Below are positions 56,188 to 64,000 of a stretch of 64,000 nucleotides of DNA, one piece after another. Source of the DNA: [Mycobacterium] crassicus. Lineage in GTDB: Bacteria > Actinomycetota > Actinomycetes > Mycobacteriales > Mycobacteriaceae. The position numbers and the translations under genes are program-made. Numbering within the stretch: position 1 is the first letter of the stretch; every line of letters starts with the position of its first letter. The notes under the pieces were generated by a model that was not told where the DNA came from, made no database searches, and saw nothing but the letters and a program-made list of their open reading frames with translations. The DNA lies in contig NZ_CP084029.1 of the NCBI RefSeq assembly GCF_020181615.1, forward strand, positions 3,299,963-3,363,962. The letters run 5' to 3'.

Positions 56188-58308
56188 TCAGCCGCGGTTG
56201 CGGACCAGCTCGAGCACATCGGAGCCGAACTGTTCCAGCTTGCGCGCGCCGATGCCCGGGATGGCGACCAGGGCGGCCTCGTCGACAGGCAGCATCTCGG
56301 CGATCGCGGTGAGAGTGTTGTCGGAAAAGACGATGTAGGCGGGTACTTTCAGCTCGCCGGCGGTGCGCAGCCGCCAGTCCTTGAGCGCCACCAGCAGCTC
56401 GGTGTCGACGTCGGCCGCACAGGTTTCGCAACGGCTCAACATGATGGCCGCCGGGGTGGCCAAAGCCTTACTGCACACCCGACAGTGTTTCGGGGCACCG
56501 CGCGCCCGGCGCCGGCTGGGCGAGGAGGTGGCGTCGGCCTGCGGCGCGATACCGCTGAGAAACCGGGACGGCTTGCGCGACGCACGCCCGCCCGGGGCGC
56601 GGGCCAGCGCCCAGCTCAACGCCAGGTGGATGCGCGCCCGGGTGACTCCGACGTAGAGCAGCCGGCGTTCCTCTTCGACGGCCTCACTGTCCTGGCCGTG
56701 CGCCAGGGCATGCGAGATCGGCAGCGTGCCGTCAGCGAGGCCCACCAGGAACACCGCGTCCCATTCCAGGCCCTTGGCGGCGTGCAGTGAGGCCAGCGTG
56801 ACGCCCTGCACGGTCGGTGGGTGCCGGGAGTCGGCGCGCATGCGCAGCTCGGCCAGCAGCGCAGGCAGGTCCAGGTCCGGGCGCTGGGCCACTTCGTCGT
56901 CGACGAGTTCGGCCAGCGCGCCGAGGGCCTCCCAGCGTTCGCGCGCCTGGGCGCCGGTGGGCGGCTCGGCGGTCAGGCCGAGCGGCTCCAGCACGGCACG
57001 CACCAGCGCTGGCAGCGGCGACCCGCCGTCAGGCAGGCTCTGGCCCTCGGTATCGCGTTGCGCGGCCCGCTGCAACGCCACCAGCGCCTGGCGGATCTCC
57101 TGGCGGGTGAAGAATCCCTCTCCCCCGCGCACCTGGTAGGCGACACCGGCCTCGGTGAGCGCCTCCTCGTAGACCTCCGACTGCGCGTTGATCCGGTACA
57201 GCACCGCGATCTCGGCCGCGGCGGTGCCGCCCTCGATCAGCCGGGCGATCGACTTGGCCACCGCGGTAGCCTCGGCGACCTCGTCGGGATGCTCCCGAAA
57301 GGTGGGCGTCGGGCCGGATTCGCGCTGACCGATCAGCTTCAGCTTGCTGCCCGCCACCCGCCCGCGGGCCGCGGCGATCACCCGGTTGGCCAGCGACACC
57401 ACCTCCGGGGTGGACCGGTAGTCGCGTTCCAGCCGCACCAGCGCGGCGTCGGGGAAGCGGCGGGTGAAGTCGAGCAGGTAGCGCGGGGAGGCGCCGGTGA
57501 ACGAGTAGATGGTCTGGTTGGCGTCACCGACGACGGTCAGGTCGTCGCGCTGGCCCAGCCAGGCCGACAGCACCCGCTGCTGCAGCGGGGTGACGTCCTG
57601 GTATTCGTCGACGACGAAGCAGCGGTAGCGGTCCCGGAATTCGGCGGCCACCGCCGCGTCGTTCTCGATGGCGGCGGCGGTGTGCAGCAGCAGGTCGTCG
57701 AAGTCGAGCATCGTGACTTCGCCGCGGACCTTCAGCGCCTCATACCCGGCGTAGACCTCGGCGAGCTGCGCGGCATCGACCGGGGTGTCGCGGCCGGCGG
57801 CCGCGACGGCCTCGGGATACTGCTCCGGCCCGATCAGGGACGCCTTGGCCCACTCGATCTCGCCGGCCACGTCGCGCACGTCGTCGTTGCTCAGGCGCAG
57901 CCCGGCATGGCCGGCGGCGCGGGCCACCACCCCGAACTTGCGGTCCAACAGCTCCCAGGAGGTGTCACCGACCACCCGCGGCCAGAAGTAGCGCAGCTGA
58001 CGGCGCGCGGCGGCGTGGAAGGTCAGCGCCTGCACACTGCCGACCCCCGCGGCCGCATTCGTGGTGGCGCCCAGCGCGCGCAGCCGGGAGCGCATCTCCC
58101 CGGCGGCGCGCTGGGTGAACGTCACCGCCAGCACCTGCCCGGGTGCCACGTGACCACCCGCCACCAGCTGGGCGATCCGGTGGGTGATGGTGCGGGTCTT
58201 GCCGGTCCCGGCGCCGGCCAGCACGCACACCGGTCCGCGCGGCGCCAGCACGGCAGCACGCTGCTCGTCGTCCAGGGCGGCGATCAGCGGGTCAGCCATG
58301 GTGTCCAT
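56188..58308 (-). CDS. uvrD2: ATP-dependent DNA helicase UvrD2
   Basis: This 706-residue superfamily 1A helicase has Walker A AGAGTGKT (31-38), motif [15 protein letters not shown], motif [19 protein letters not shown], motif [21 protein letters not shown] and [12 protein letters not shown]. The C-terminus has the UvrD2-specific four-cysteine motif CRVC-x14-CETC and an HRDC domain ([13 protein letters not shown]). ATG 58308 or 58299 may start it. UvrD2 is an essential DNA unwinding enzyme in mycobacteria. Divergent from the mycoredoxin gene with 67 bp between. Confidence 0.95.
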   Translation of the reverse strand: MDTMADPLIAALDDEQRAAVLAPRGPVCVLAGAGTGKTRTITHRIAQLVAGGHVAPGQVLAVTFTQRAAGEMRSRLRALGATTNAAAGVGSVQALTFHAAARRQLRYFWPRVVGDTSWELLDRKFGVVARAAGHAGLRLSNDDVRDVAGEIEWAKASLIGPEQYPEAVAAAGRDTPVDAAQLAEVYAGYEALKVRGEVTMLDFDDLLLHTAAAIENDAAVAAEFRDRYRCFVVDEYQDVTPLQQRVLSAWLGQRDDLTVVGDANQTIYSFTGASPRYLLDFTRRFPDAALVRLERDYRSTPEVVSLANRVIAAARGRVAGSKLKLIGQRESGPTPTFREHPDEVAEATAVAKSIARLIEGGTAAAEIAVLYRINAQSEVYEEALTEAGVAYQVRGGEGFFTRQEIRQALVALQRAAQRDTEGQSLPDGGSPLPALVRAVLEPLGLTAEPPTGAQARERWEALGALAELVDDEVAQRPDLDLPALLAELRMRADSRHPPTVQGVTLASLHAAKGLEWDAVFLVGLADGTLPISHALAHGQDSEAVEEERRLLYVGVTRARIHLALSWALARAPGGRASRKPSRFLSGIAPQADATSSPSRRRARGAPKHCRVCSKALATPAAIMLSRCETCAADVDTELLVALKDWRLRTAGELKVPAYIVFSDNTLTAIAEMLPVDEAALVAIPGIGARKLEQFGSDVLELVRNRG

Positions 58309-58375
58309 CTTGGCAGGAGCCCCTGACGCCCGGCCGCGAGCGGCCCGGCGTCGTCAGCGACTAGTTTGAACAGCT

Positions 58376-58636
58376 ATGACCGACAGCAATTCGCCGCTCG
58401 TGATGTACACCACCCAATGGTGCGGCTACTGCCGCCAGCTCAAGGCCGCGCTGAAGAACTTCGACATCGCCTACGACGAGGTCGACATCGAATCCGACCC
58501 GGCCGCCGCGGAGTTCGTCGCCTCCGCCAACCGCGGTAACCGGACGGTCCCGACGCTGCGCTTCGCCGACGGCTCGACCATGACGAACCCGACCGGGCGT
58601 GAGGTCAAGAAGAAATTGGAGCAGCTCGCCGGCTGA
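58376..58636 (+). CDS. mrx1: Mycoredoxin Mrx1 (glutaredoxin-like)
   Basis: This 86-residue thioredoxin-fold protein has active site CGYC (residues 16-19, WCGYCRQLK), TVPT cis-Pro loop and a C-terminal REVKKKLEQL helix. It reduces mycothiol mixed disulfides on proteins with electrons from mycothiol. Size, motif and location between uvrD2 and nudC match Rv3198A. It converges with nudC, with 21 bp between stops. Confidence 0.95.
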   Translation: MTDSNSPLVMYTTQWCGYCRQLKAALKNFDIAYDEVDIESDPAAAEFVASANRGNRTVPTLRFADGSTMTNPTGREVKKKLEQLAG

Positions 58637-58657
58637 GCCTGTCGCCCGCGCGGACGA

Positions 58658-59578
58658 TCAGGCCTGTTCTGCCCAAGACTCGATGATCGTCCGGGCGATC
58701 GAGATCGACCCGGGCAGCAGCAGTTTCGCGTCGGCGTTGCCGCCGTCCCAGGCCCCGGCTGCCAGCGCGGCCCGCACCTCCTCGCGGGTGAACCAGTTGG
58801 CCTCGGTGATCTCGCCGTCGCTGAAGACGAACTCCTCGCCCGGGTCGGCGACGGCATGGAAGCCGACCATCAGCGACCTCGGGAACGGCCAAGGTTGGCT
58901 ACCCAGGTAGCTGACGTCGCGCACGGACAAACCGACCTCTTCGTGGACCTCACGGACCACGCAGGCCTCGAACGACTCGCCGGCTTCGACGAATCCCGCC
59001 AACAGCGAGAACATCCGAACCGGCCAGTTGTGCTGGCGGGCCAGCACCACCCGGTCGGCGCCGTCGTGCACCAGACAGATCACCGCGGGATCGATCCGCG
59101 GGAACTCCTCGGCTCCGGTGAGCGGGTTGGTTCGCGCCCACCCGCTGCGCGCCGACTTGGTCGGGGTGCCATCGACTGGGGAAAACCGTGCGCTCTCATG
59201 CCAATTCAGCAGTGCGATCGCCGAGGACACCAGCTGGGCACTGGCGTCGTCGAAGATGTTGCCGGTCGCACGCAGGTCCAGCACGGTGACGTCGGAGTCC
59301 GGCGGGGCCTGCAGCGCGCTGCGGATCGCCCAGACATGCCGGCCGTCCCCGATGCGGCCGAGGAACACCGCATCCGGTGGCGGGGTGTCGCCGAGTCCGG
59401 CGGCGTCATGCAGCACCACCCGGCCATCGGCGACCAGCACCTGGTTTCGCGGATCCACCCGCACCAGCGCCGCGGCCGACCAGCCGGCGACCGCCGCCTC
59501 GGTGTCAGTGCGCAACTGGTCGGCCCGGTCGGCCCCGACCCGTGACAGCAGGGGCACCTCGCGCAGCCGGAAGCTCAC
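58658..59578 (-). CDS. nudC: NADH pyrophosphatase / NAD-decapping Nudix hydrolase
   Basis: This 306-residue Nudix enzyme hydrolyses NAD(H) or NAD-capped RNA. Nudix box: GFVEAGESFEACVVREVHEEVGL, residues 195-217, complete. The NADH-specificity motif SQPWPFPRS (227-235) is intact, including the proline that is Gln in M. tuberculosis H37Rv as remembered. The four zinc-ribbon cysteines of E. coli NudC are absent from the linker at 127-160. Its ATG overlaps the stop of the potassium channel gene. Confidence 0.93.
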   Translation of the reverse strand: MSFRLREVPLLSRVGADRADQLRTDTEAAVAGWSAAALVRVDPRNQVLVADGRVVLHDAAGLGDTPPPDAVFLGRIGDGRHVWAIRSALQAPPDSDVTVLDLRATGNIFDDASAQLVSSAIALLNWHESARFSPVDGTPTKSARSGWARTNPLTGAEEFPRIDPAVICLVHDGADRVVLARQHNWPVRMFSLLAGFVEAGESFEACVVREVHEEVGLSVRDVSYLGSQPWPFPRSLMVGFHAVADPGEEFVFSDGEITEANWFTREEVRAALAAGAWDGGNADAKLLLPGSISIARTIIESWAEQA

Positions 59579-60651
59579 TGGCTGCCCGTCGCTCGGACGT
59601 AGAGCAGTCGGTCGCCGTCCTCGATGGCGTCCACTTCCGGGGCGTCCAGCCGCAGCAGTCGGCCTTCCCGAACCACGCCGAGCACGATCTCGTTGAGGTG
59701 CTTGGCCGATGCGCCGACCTCGTTGCGCTCCACCTCCCGCTCGGCGATGGCGTAACCGGCGTCCGGGGTGAGCAGATCCTCGATGATCTCGACCACGTTG
59801 GGCGTGGTCGTGGCGATGCCGAGCAGCCGCCCGGCGGTCTCAGAGGACACCACCACCGAATTGGCGCCGGACTGCTCCAGCAGGTGCTGGTTCTCGGCTT
59901 CCCGGATGGCCGCCACGATGGTGGCCTGGGGAGCGATCTCGCGGGCGGTCAAGGTGACCAGTGCCGCCGTGGCATCCGAGCCGGTGGCCACCACGATCGC
60001 CGCCGCGCGCTGGGCGCTGGCCAGCCGCAGCACATCCGAGCGGGTCGCATCACCGTCGACCGTCACCAGCCCGGCGGCCTTGGCGCGGTCGAGGACGGCC
60101 TTGTCGTTGTCCACCACGACGATGTCACTCGGGGTGGTCTCGTCGTCGCCGAGCATCGCGGCGATCGCGGTCTTCCCCTTGGTGCCGTAGCCGATCACGA
60201 TGGTGTGGTCTTTCACTCTCTTCCTCCAACGCTGAATCCGGTACGCCTGCTGGGAGGTCTCGGTGAACGCCTCCACGGTCGTTCCGACCAGCAGGATCAG
60301 GAAGGCGATCCGCAGCGGAGTGATGACCAGGACGTTGATCATGCGGGCGAACTCGGTGACGGGCGTGATGTCGCCGTACCCGGTGGTCGACAGTGTCACC
60401 GCCGAGTAGTAGAGGCAGTCCAGGAAGGTCAGTCGGTCGCCCTGCACGTCCTGGTAGCCGTCGCGGTCCACGTAGACGAGCAGCGAGGAGACCACCAGTG
60501 CCGCCAGCGCGATGAGGCTTCGCTTGTAGACGATGCGACCGGGGCTGGACTGCCCTTGCGGGATGCGCAGCACGCCGACGAGTGCGTGGGAGGGTTGGGC
60601 GGTCAGCGACTCGTCGAGCCGACGCAACCGCCGCCAGCTAGCTCCTGCCAC
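59575..60651 (-). CDS. Two-TM potassium channel with RCK domain (Rv3200c-like)
   Basis: This 358-residue channel has helix 1 at about 45-62, the pore filter TTGYGD (89-94), helix 2 at about 105-126, then a cytosolic RCK N-domain with Rossmann motif VIGYGTKGKTA and conserved acidic VVVDNDK, and an RCK C-domain. It should form MthK-like tetramers gated by a nucleotide or ion. It lies between adnB (56 bp upstream) and nudC (overlapping), one leftward transcription unit. Confidence 0.93.
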   Translation of the reverse strand: MAGASWRRLRRLDESLTAQPSHALVGVLRIPQGQSSPGRIVYKRSLIALAALVVSSLLVYVDRDGYQDVQGDRLTFLDCLYYSAVTLSTTGYGDITPVTEFARMINVLVITPLRIAFLILLVGTTVEAFTETSQQAYRIQRWRKRVKDHTIVIGYGTKGKTAIAAMLGDDETTPSDIVVVDNDKAVLDRAKAAGLVTVDGDATRSDVLRLASAQRAAAIVVATGSDATAALVTLTAREIAPQATIVAAIREAENQHLLEQSGANSVVVSSETAGRLLGIATTTPNVVEIIEDLLTPDAGYAIAEREVERNEVGASAKHLNEIVLGVVREGRLLRLDAPEVDAIEDGDRLLYVRATGSQ

Positions 60652-60706
60652 GGTGGGCGGTCATCGGTCAGCCTGACGCACGGACCCACTGTAACCACAC
60701 CCGTGG

Positions 60707-63700
60707 TCAACGGCTGAGCAGTGCGGCGAGCACGGTCAGATCGGGCAGCTCATCGGGTACGACGGTGGTGCCGGCGCGCACGTAGTGGAAGGCGGCCCGC
60801 ACCTGCGACTGCGGGCAGCCGGTCAGCGCCGACCAGGCCAGCCGGTACACGCCGAGCTGGACGGTGGCGTGCTGTCGGGCCTCGGGTCCGTCCGGCACGG
60901 CGCCGGTCTTCCAATCGACCACGGTGACGCCGCCGTCCGGCTCGGCGAACACCGCGTCGATGCGGCCCCGAACCAGGGTCTGACCGACGGCCATCTCGAA
61001 GGGGACCTCGACAGCGGTCGGGGTGCGTGCCGCCCACGGCGAAGCCAGGAACGACTCCTGGAGCGCGGCCAGTTCCTGCGCGTCAGCCCGGGCCGTGTCG
61101 GCATCGGCCGCGCCAGGCAGGTCGTCGAGTTCGAACAGCCGCTCGGCGCCGTAGAGGCGCTGCACCCACTCGTGAAACGCGGTGCCCAACAACGCATGCG
61201 GGTCGGGTCGGTTCGGGAGACGGCGGGTCAACCGCTGCGCCGCACCGGCCGGGTCACGGCTCAACTCGACCAGGTTGCTCACCGACACCTGGGCGGGCAG
61301 CAGCCGGTCCGGCTGCGCGGCAGCCAGGGCTCGCTCGGCCAGCAGCGCATCGACTTCGACGGACCATGAGCCGGTCCCCAAGCCGGCAGGCTGCGGACCC
61401 TCCGTCGGCTCGCCGACGGCCAGTGCTGCCGCGACCAGTGCCGCACCGCGCTCGACGTCGCCGCGCCGTCCGGCCAGCGGGTCGGCGGGCCAGACGGCTT
61501 CGGCCGCGTTGTCGGACAGTGGGTTTGGATCACCACTTGCCGGTGCCGACGCCCAGTGCTCGATGGTCCCGCTGGGTGTCCCGGCGGCGGCCGAGTCGTC
61601 GATGACGGCCTTGAGTTCGAGCAGGAATTCCGACGGGCCGCGCGGTTTGGTCTCGCCGACGCCCCAGTGGTAGCCGGAGACCAGCAGGCTGTCCTCGGCG
61701 CGGGTGACCGCGACGTAGAGCAGGCGACGCTCTTCGTCGACTCGACGCTGGTCCAGCCGGCGCTGATGCTCAGAGATGATGTCGGACAGCTGCTTTCGGT
61801 GGGTGACCTGGTCGGTGTCAAGAATCGGAACGCCTCCAACAATGTCGCCACCGAGTTCGGCCCGGTCGCCGCGCAGCAGCGGCGGCAGTTCAGCGGCATC
61901 GGACAGCCAACTGCGTCGCGACGCTGTCGAGGGAAACACCCGGGCGACCAGGTGTGGTACCGCCACCACCTGCCACTCCAGGCCCTTGGCGGCGTGCACG
62001 GTGAGGATCTGGACCCGGTCGGCGGCGACCACGGGTGCGGCCGGCGCCAGCCCGTTCTCCACCTCGGCGGCCGCGTCCAGGTAACCCAGCAGGCCCGGCA
62101 GCGATGCCGATCCCCCGGCCCCCTCGACGTAACCGGCGACCACATCGGCGAACGCGTCGAGTTGCTCGATGCCGGCCGCGCCCACCGTCACCGGCTGCGC
62201 GGCGCGCACTTCGACGTCCAGACCGAGCACCCGGCGCACCTCGGCGACCAGGTCGGGCAGCGGATGCCACAGGTGGCCGCGCAGCAGGGTCAGCTCCTCG
62301 GCCAGTGCGACGATGCGCTGATGTCCGGCGGCCGAATAACGTTCGGCGGGTCCGGGATCGGCCAGTGCGTCGGCCAGGCACGCGGTGTCGGCATCGGGTC
62401 CGGCCTGCGCGGCGATCTCGGTGGCCGAGCCCGTCTGCGCCGGGTGCTCGGGCCGGGCCAACTCGACTGCCCGCCGCCACAATGCGGCCAGGTCGGCGGC
62501 GCCGAGCCGCCACCGCGCCCCGGTCAGCACCCGGATCGCGGCGGCGCCGGCGGTCGGTTCGGCGACCATCCGCAACATCGCCACCAGGTCGGCGACCTCC
62601 GGTATGGAGAGCAGTCCGGCCAACCCCACCACCTCTACCGGGACACCGCGAGCCCGGATCGCCTCGGCGAGCGGCGCGGCGTCGGCGTTGCGGCGCACCA
62701 GCACCGCGGCGGTCGGCGGGGCGACACCGTCTGCGGCGGCCTGCTGATAACGCTGCTGTATCGCCTCGGCGACCCACTCGCGTTCGGCGGTCACGTCGGG
62801 CAGCAGCGCGAGCCGCACATCGCCCGGCGGCGCGTCCGGGCGCGGCCGAAGCGATTGCACCGTGACGGAGCGCTGGCGTGCCTCCGCGGAGATCTCATTG
62901 GCCATGTGCAGCACTTCTGGCGGGTTGCGCCAGCTGGTCCGTAGCTCCAATGTGGGCGCGGGGGTGCCGTCGGAGAGCGGGAAGTCGGTGGCGAAGCGGG
63001 GCAGGTTGGTCGCCGAGGCGCCCCGCCAGCCGTAGATCGACTGGATCGGGTCACCCACCGCGGTCAGCGCCAGGCCGTCGTCGGCTCCATTCCCGAACAG
63101 CGCCGACAATGCGATGCGCTGCGCATGACCGGTGTCCTGGTATTCGTCGAGCAGCACCACCCGGTAGGTGGCGCGCAGCCGGGCGCCGACGGTGTCGCCG
63201 GCCAACGCGAGCCGGGCGGCGGTGGCCATCTGGGCGCCGAAGTCCATCACCCGTTCCGCCCGCATCCGCTGGTGCAGGGCGTCGATGAGCGGCACCAATT
63301 CGGCGCGTTCGGTCTGCGTGTCCAGCATTTTCAGCAGCGACTGGTTGGGTTCGGCGCGCTGGCGCGGGCCGGGTGGCAGCGTATGGACCAGCCGCTCCAA
63401 CTCCAGGTGGGTATGGCGCAGCGCGTCGGTGTCCACCAGATGCTCGGCGAGCTGTCCGGCCAGGCGCAGCACCGTCGAGGTGACCGCGGCGGGATCCCGG
63501 TCGGTGCGCAGTTCGCCGGGATAGCCGCTGACCACGTCGAAGGCCAGCTGCCACAGCCCGGTCTCGGTGAGCAGCCGGGTGTCGGGTTCGATCCCGAGCA
63601 GCAGCCCGTGTTCGCGCAGCAGCGCACCGGCGAATGCGTGGTAGGTGCTGACCGTGGGAGCCGCAGGTGCGGCATCAGGTCCGGCACCGCCGGGTCTGTG

Positions 63701-64000
63701 CGGTTCGGGGATGAGTAGACCGGCGCCGGCCAGCCGGGCCAGCCGGGAGCGGACCCGGCGCAGCAGCTGACCGGCGGCCTTGCGGGTGAACGTCAGCCCC
63801 AGCACCTGGCCGGGGTCGGCGTAGCCGTTGGCGACCAACCACACCACCCGGGCCGCCATCGTCTCGGTCTTCCCCGCGCCGGCGCCGGCGATCACCACCA
63901 TCGGGCCCGGTGGCGCGGCGATGACCGCGGTCTGCTCGTCGGTGGGCTGGTGCAGCCCGAGTGCGGCCGCCAACTCCGCGGGGTCGTAGCGGTTCGTCAT
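60707..64000 (-). CDS. adnB: AdnB subunit of the AdnAB helicase-nuclease
   Basis: This 1097-residue protein is complete; its ATG is the last triplet of the window. The N-terminal UvrD-like motor has Walker A AGAGAGKT (about 37-44), Walker B LLDEYQDTGHAQ, GDPIQSIYGWRGAS, and [16 protein letters not shown] with RRLLYVAVTRAED. The C-terminal RecB-type nuclease has RGRIDAVFAE followed by VVDWKTG with Asp1029 and Lys1031. AdnAB resects DNA breaks in mycobacteria. adnA should lie just beyond the window on the same strand. Confidence 0.95.
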   Translation of the reverse strand: MTNRYDPAELAAALGLHQPTDEQTAVIAAPPGPMVVIAGAGAGKTETMAARVVWLVANGYADPGQVLGLTFTRKAAGQLLRRVRSRLARLAGAGLLIPEPHRPGGAGPDAAPAAPTVSTYHAFAGALLREHGLLLGIEPDTRLLTETGLWQLAFDVVSGYPGELRTDRDPAAVTSTVLRLAGQLAEHLVDTDALRHTHLELERLVHTLPPGPRQRAEPNQSLLKMLDTQTERAELVPLIDALHQRMRAERVMDFGAQMATAARLALAGDTVGARLRATYRVVLLDEYQDTGHAQRIALSALFGNGADDGLALTAVGDPIQSIYGWRGASATNLPRFATDFPLSDGTPAPTLELRTSWRNPPEVLHMANEISAEARQRSVTVQSLRPRPDAPPGDVRLALLPDVTAEREWVAEAIQQRYQQAAADGVAPPTAAVLVRRNADAAPLAEAIRARGVPVEVVGLAGLLSIPEVADLVAMLRMVAEPTAGAAAIRVLTGARWRLGAADLAALWRRAVELARPEHPAQTGSATEIAAQAGPDADTACLADALADPGPAERYSAAGHQRIVALAEELTLLRGHLWHPLPDLVAEVRRVLGLDVEVRAAQPVTVGAAGIEQLDAFADVVAGYVEGAGGSASLPGLLGYLDAAAEVENGLAPAAPVVAADRVQILTVHAAKGLEWQVVAVPHLVARVFPSTASRRSWLSDAAELPPLLRGDRAELGGDIVGGVPILDTDQVTHRKQLSDIISEHQRRLDQRRVDEERRLLYVAVTRAEDSLLVSGYHWGVGETKPRGPSEFLLELKAVIDDSAAAGTPSGTIEHWASAPASGDPNPLSDNAAEAVWPADPLAGRRGDVERGAALVAAALAVGEPTEGPQPAGLGTGSWSVEVDALLAERALAAAQPDRLLPAQVSVSNLVELSRDPAGAAQRLTRRLPNRPDPHALLGTAFHEWVQRLYGAERLFELDDLPGAADADTARADAQELAALQESFLASPWAARTPTAVEVPFEMAVGQTLVRGRIDAVFAEPDGGVTVVDWKTGAVPDGPEARQHATVQLGVYRLAWSALTGCPQSQVRAAFHYVRAGTTVVPDELPDLTVLAALLSR

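Noticed and set aside
56821..58326. 501-codon + strand frame opposite uvrD2 (and a similar one at 49273-50784 opposite the UPF0182 gene)
   Set aside because: Shadow frames of certain genes, no ribosome site, no recognisable domain.

Overview
The window is chromosomal DNA of a high-GC actinobacterium, almost certainly an environmental (non-tuberculous) Mycobacterium/Mycolicibacterium. The reasons are a nuo operon, an Mce lipid-import operon, mycothiol-linked enzymes, WhiB7, mycoredoxin, AdnB, an MPT51-like secreted protein and a DesA3-like desaturase. Both ends follow the order remembered for M. tuberculosis: nuoG-N, then homologues of Rv3167c-Rv3168-Rv3169 near 14.4-17.4 kb, then homologues of Rv3193c to Rv3201c from 47.8 kb to the end. 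Locus tags are recalled from knowledge of that genome, not from a search. No insertion sequence, integrase, phage gene or CRISPR array was seen.

Layout. 1-8.75 kb: the distal part of the complex I operon (3' end of nuoG, then nuoH, I, J, K, L, M, N; all + strand, mostly overlapping stop/start). 8.9-11.1 kb: a two-gene acyl desaturase system (flavin/2Fe-2S reductase plus membrane di-iron desaturase). 11.1-15.0 kb (- strand): an ECF42-type sigma factor with its DGPF/YCII partner, and a TetR, PIG-L deacetylase, Gfo/Idh oxidoreductase operon. 15.1-17.4 kb: phosphotransferase-fold protein and its conserved partner. 17.4-21.3 kb: F420-type luciferase-like oxidoreductase, alpha/beta hydrolase, quinone oxidoreductase, NTF2-like protein.

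21.5-47.5 kb is the accessory core. A leftward transcription unit of about 15.5 kb runs FadD, SMP-30 lactonase, yrbEA-yrbEB, mceA-F, two Mce-associated proteins, DUF732, CAP-domain protein and an MPT51-like protein. It appears to start at one strong promoter (TTGACA, 17 bp, TAATCT) whose -10 and start site lie in a 22-bp near-perfect palindrome. Divergent from it are an SDR and a Baeyer-Villiger monooxygenase, then a TetR regulator, a short-chain fatty acid transporter, a mycothiol-dependent isomerase-like protein, an Rv2466c-like protein and a self-sufficient CYP102-type P450. Together they suggest import of a hydrophobic substrate, then hydroxylation, oxidation to a ketone, Baeyer-Villiger ester or lactone formation, hydrolysis and CoA activation. 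The pathway is inferred from gene content.

47.6-64 kb is conserved core: initiator tRNA-Met, UPF0182 membrane protein, Lon/PDZ protease, DUF2342 protein, an orphan cyclodehydratase-like protein, an ABC1 kinase, whiB7 with its regulatory leader (AT-rich promoter element, a 45-codon upstream ORF carrying a 33-bp tandem duplication, and an intrinsic terminator), uvrD2, mycoredoxin, nudC, a K+ channel and adnB, whose start codon is the last base triplet of the window.
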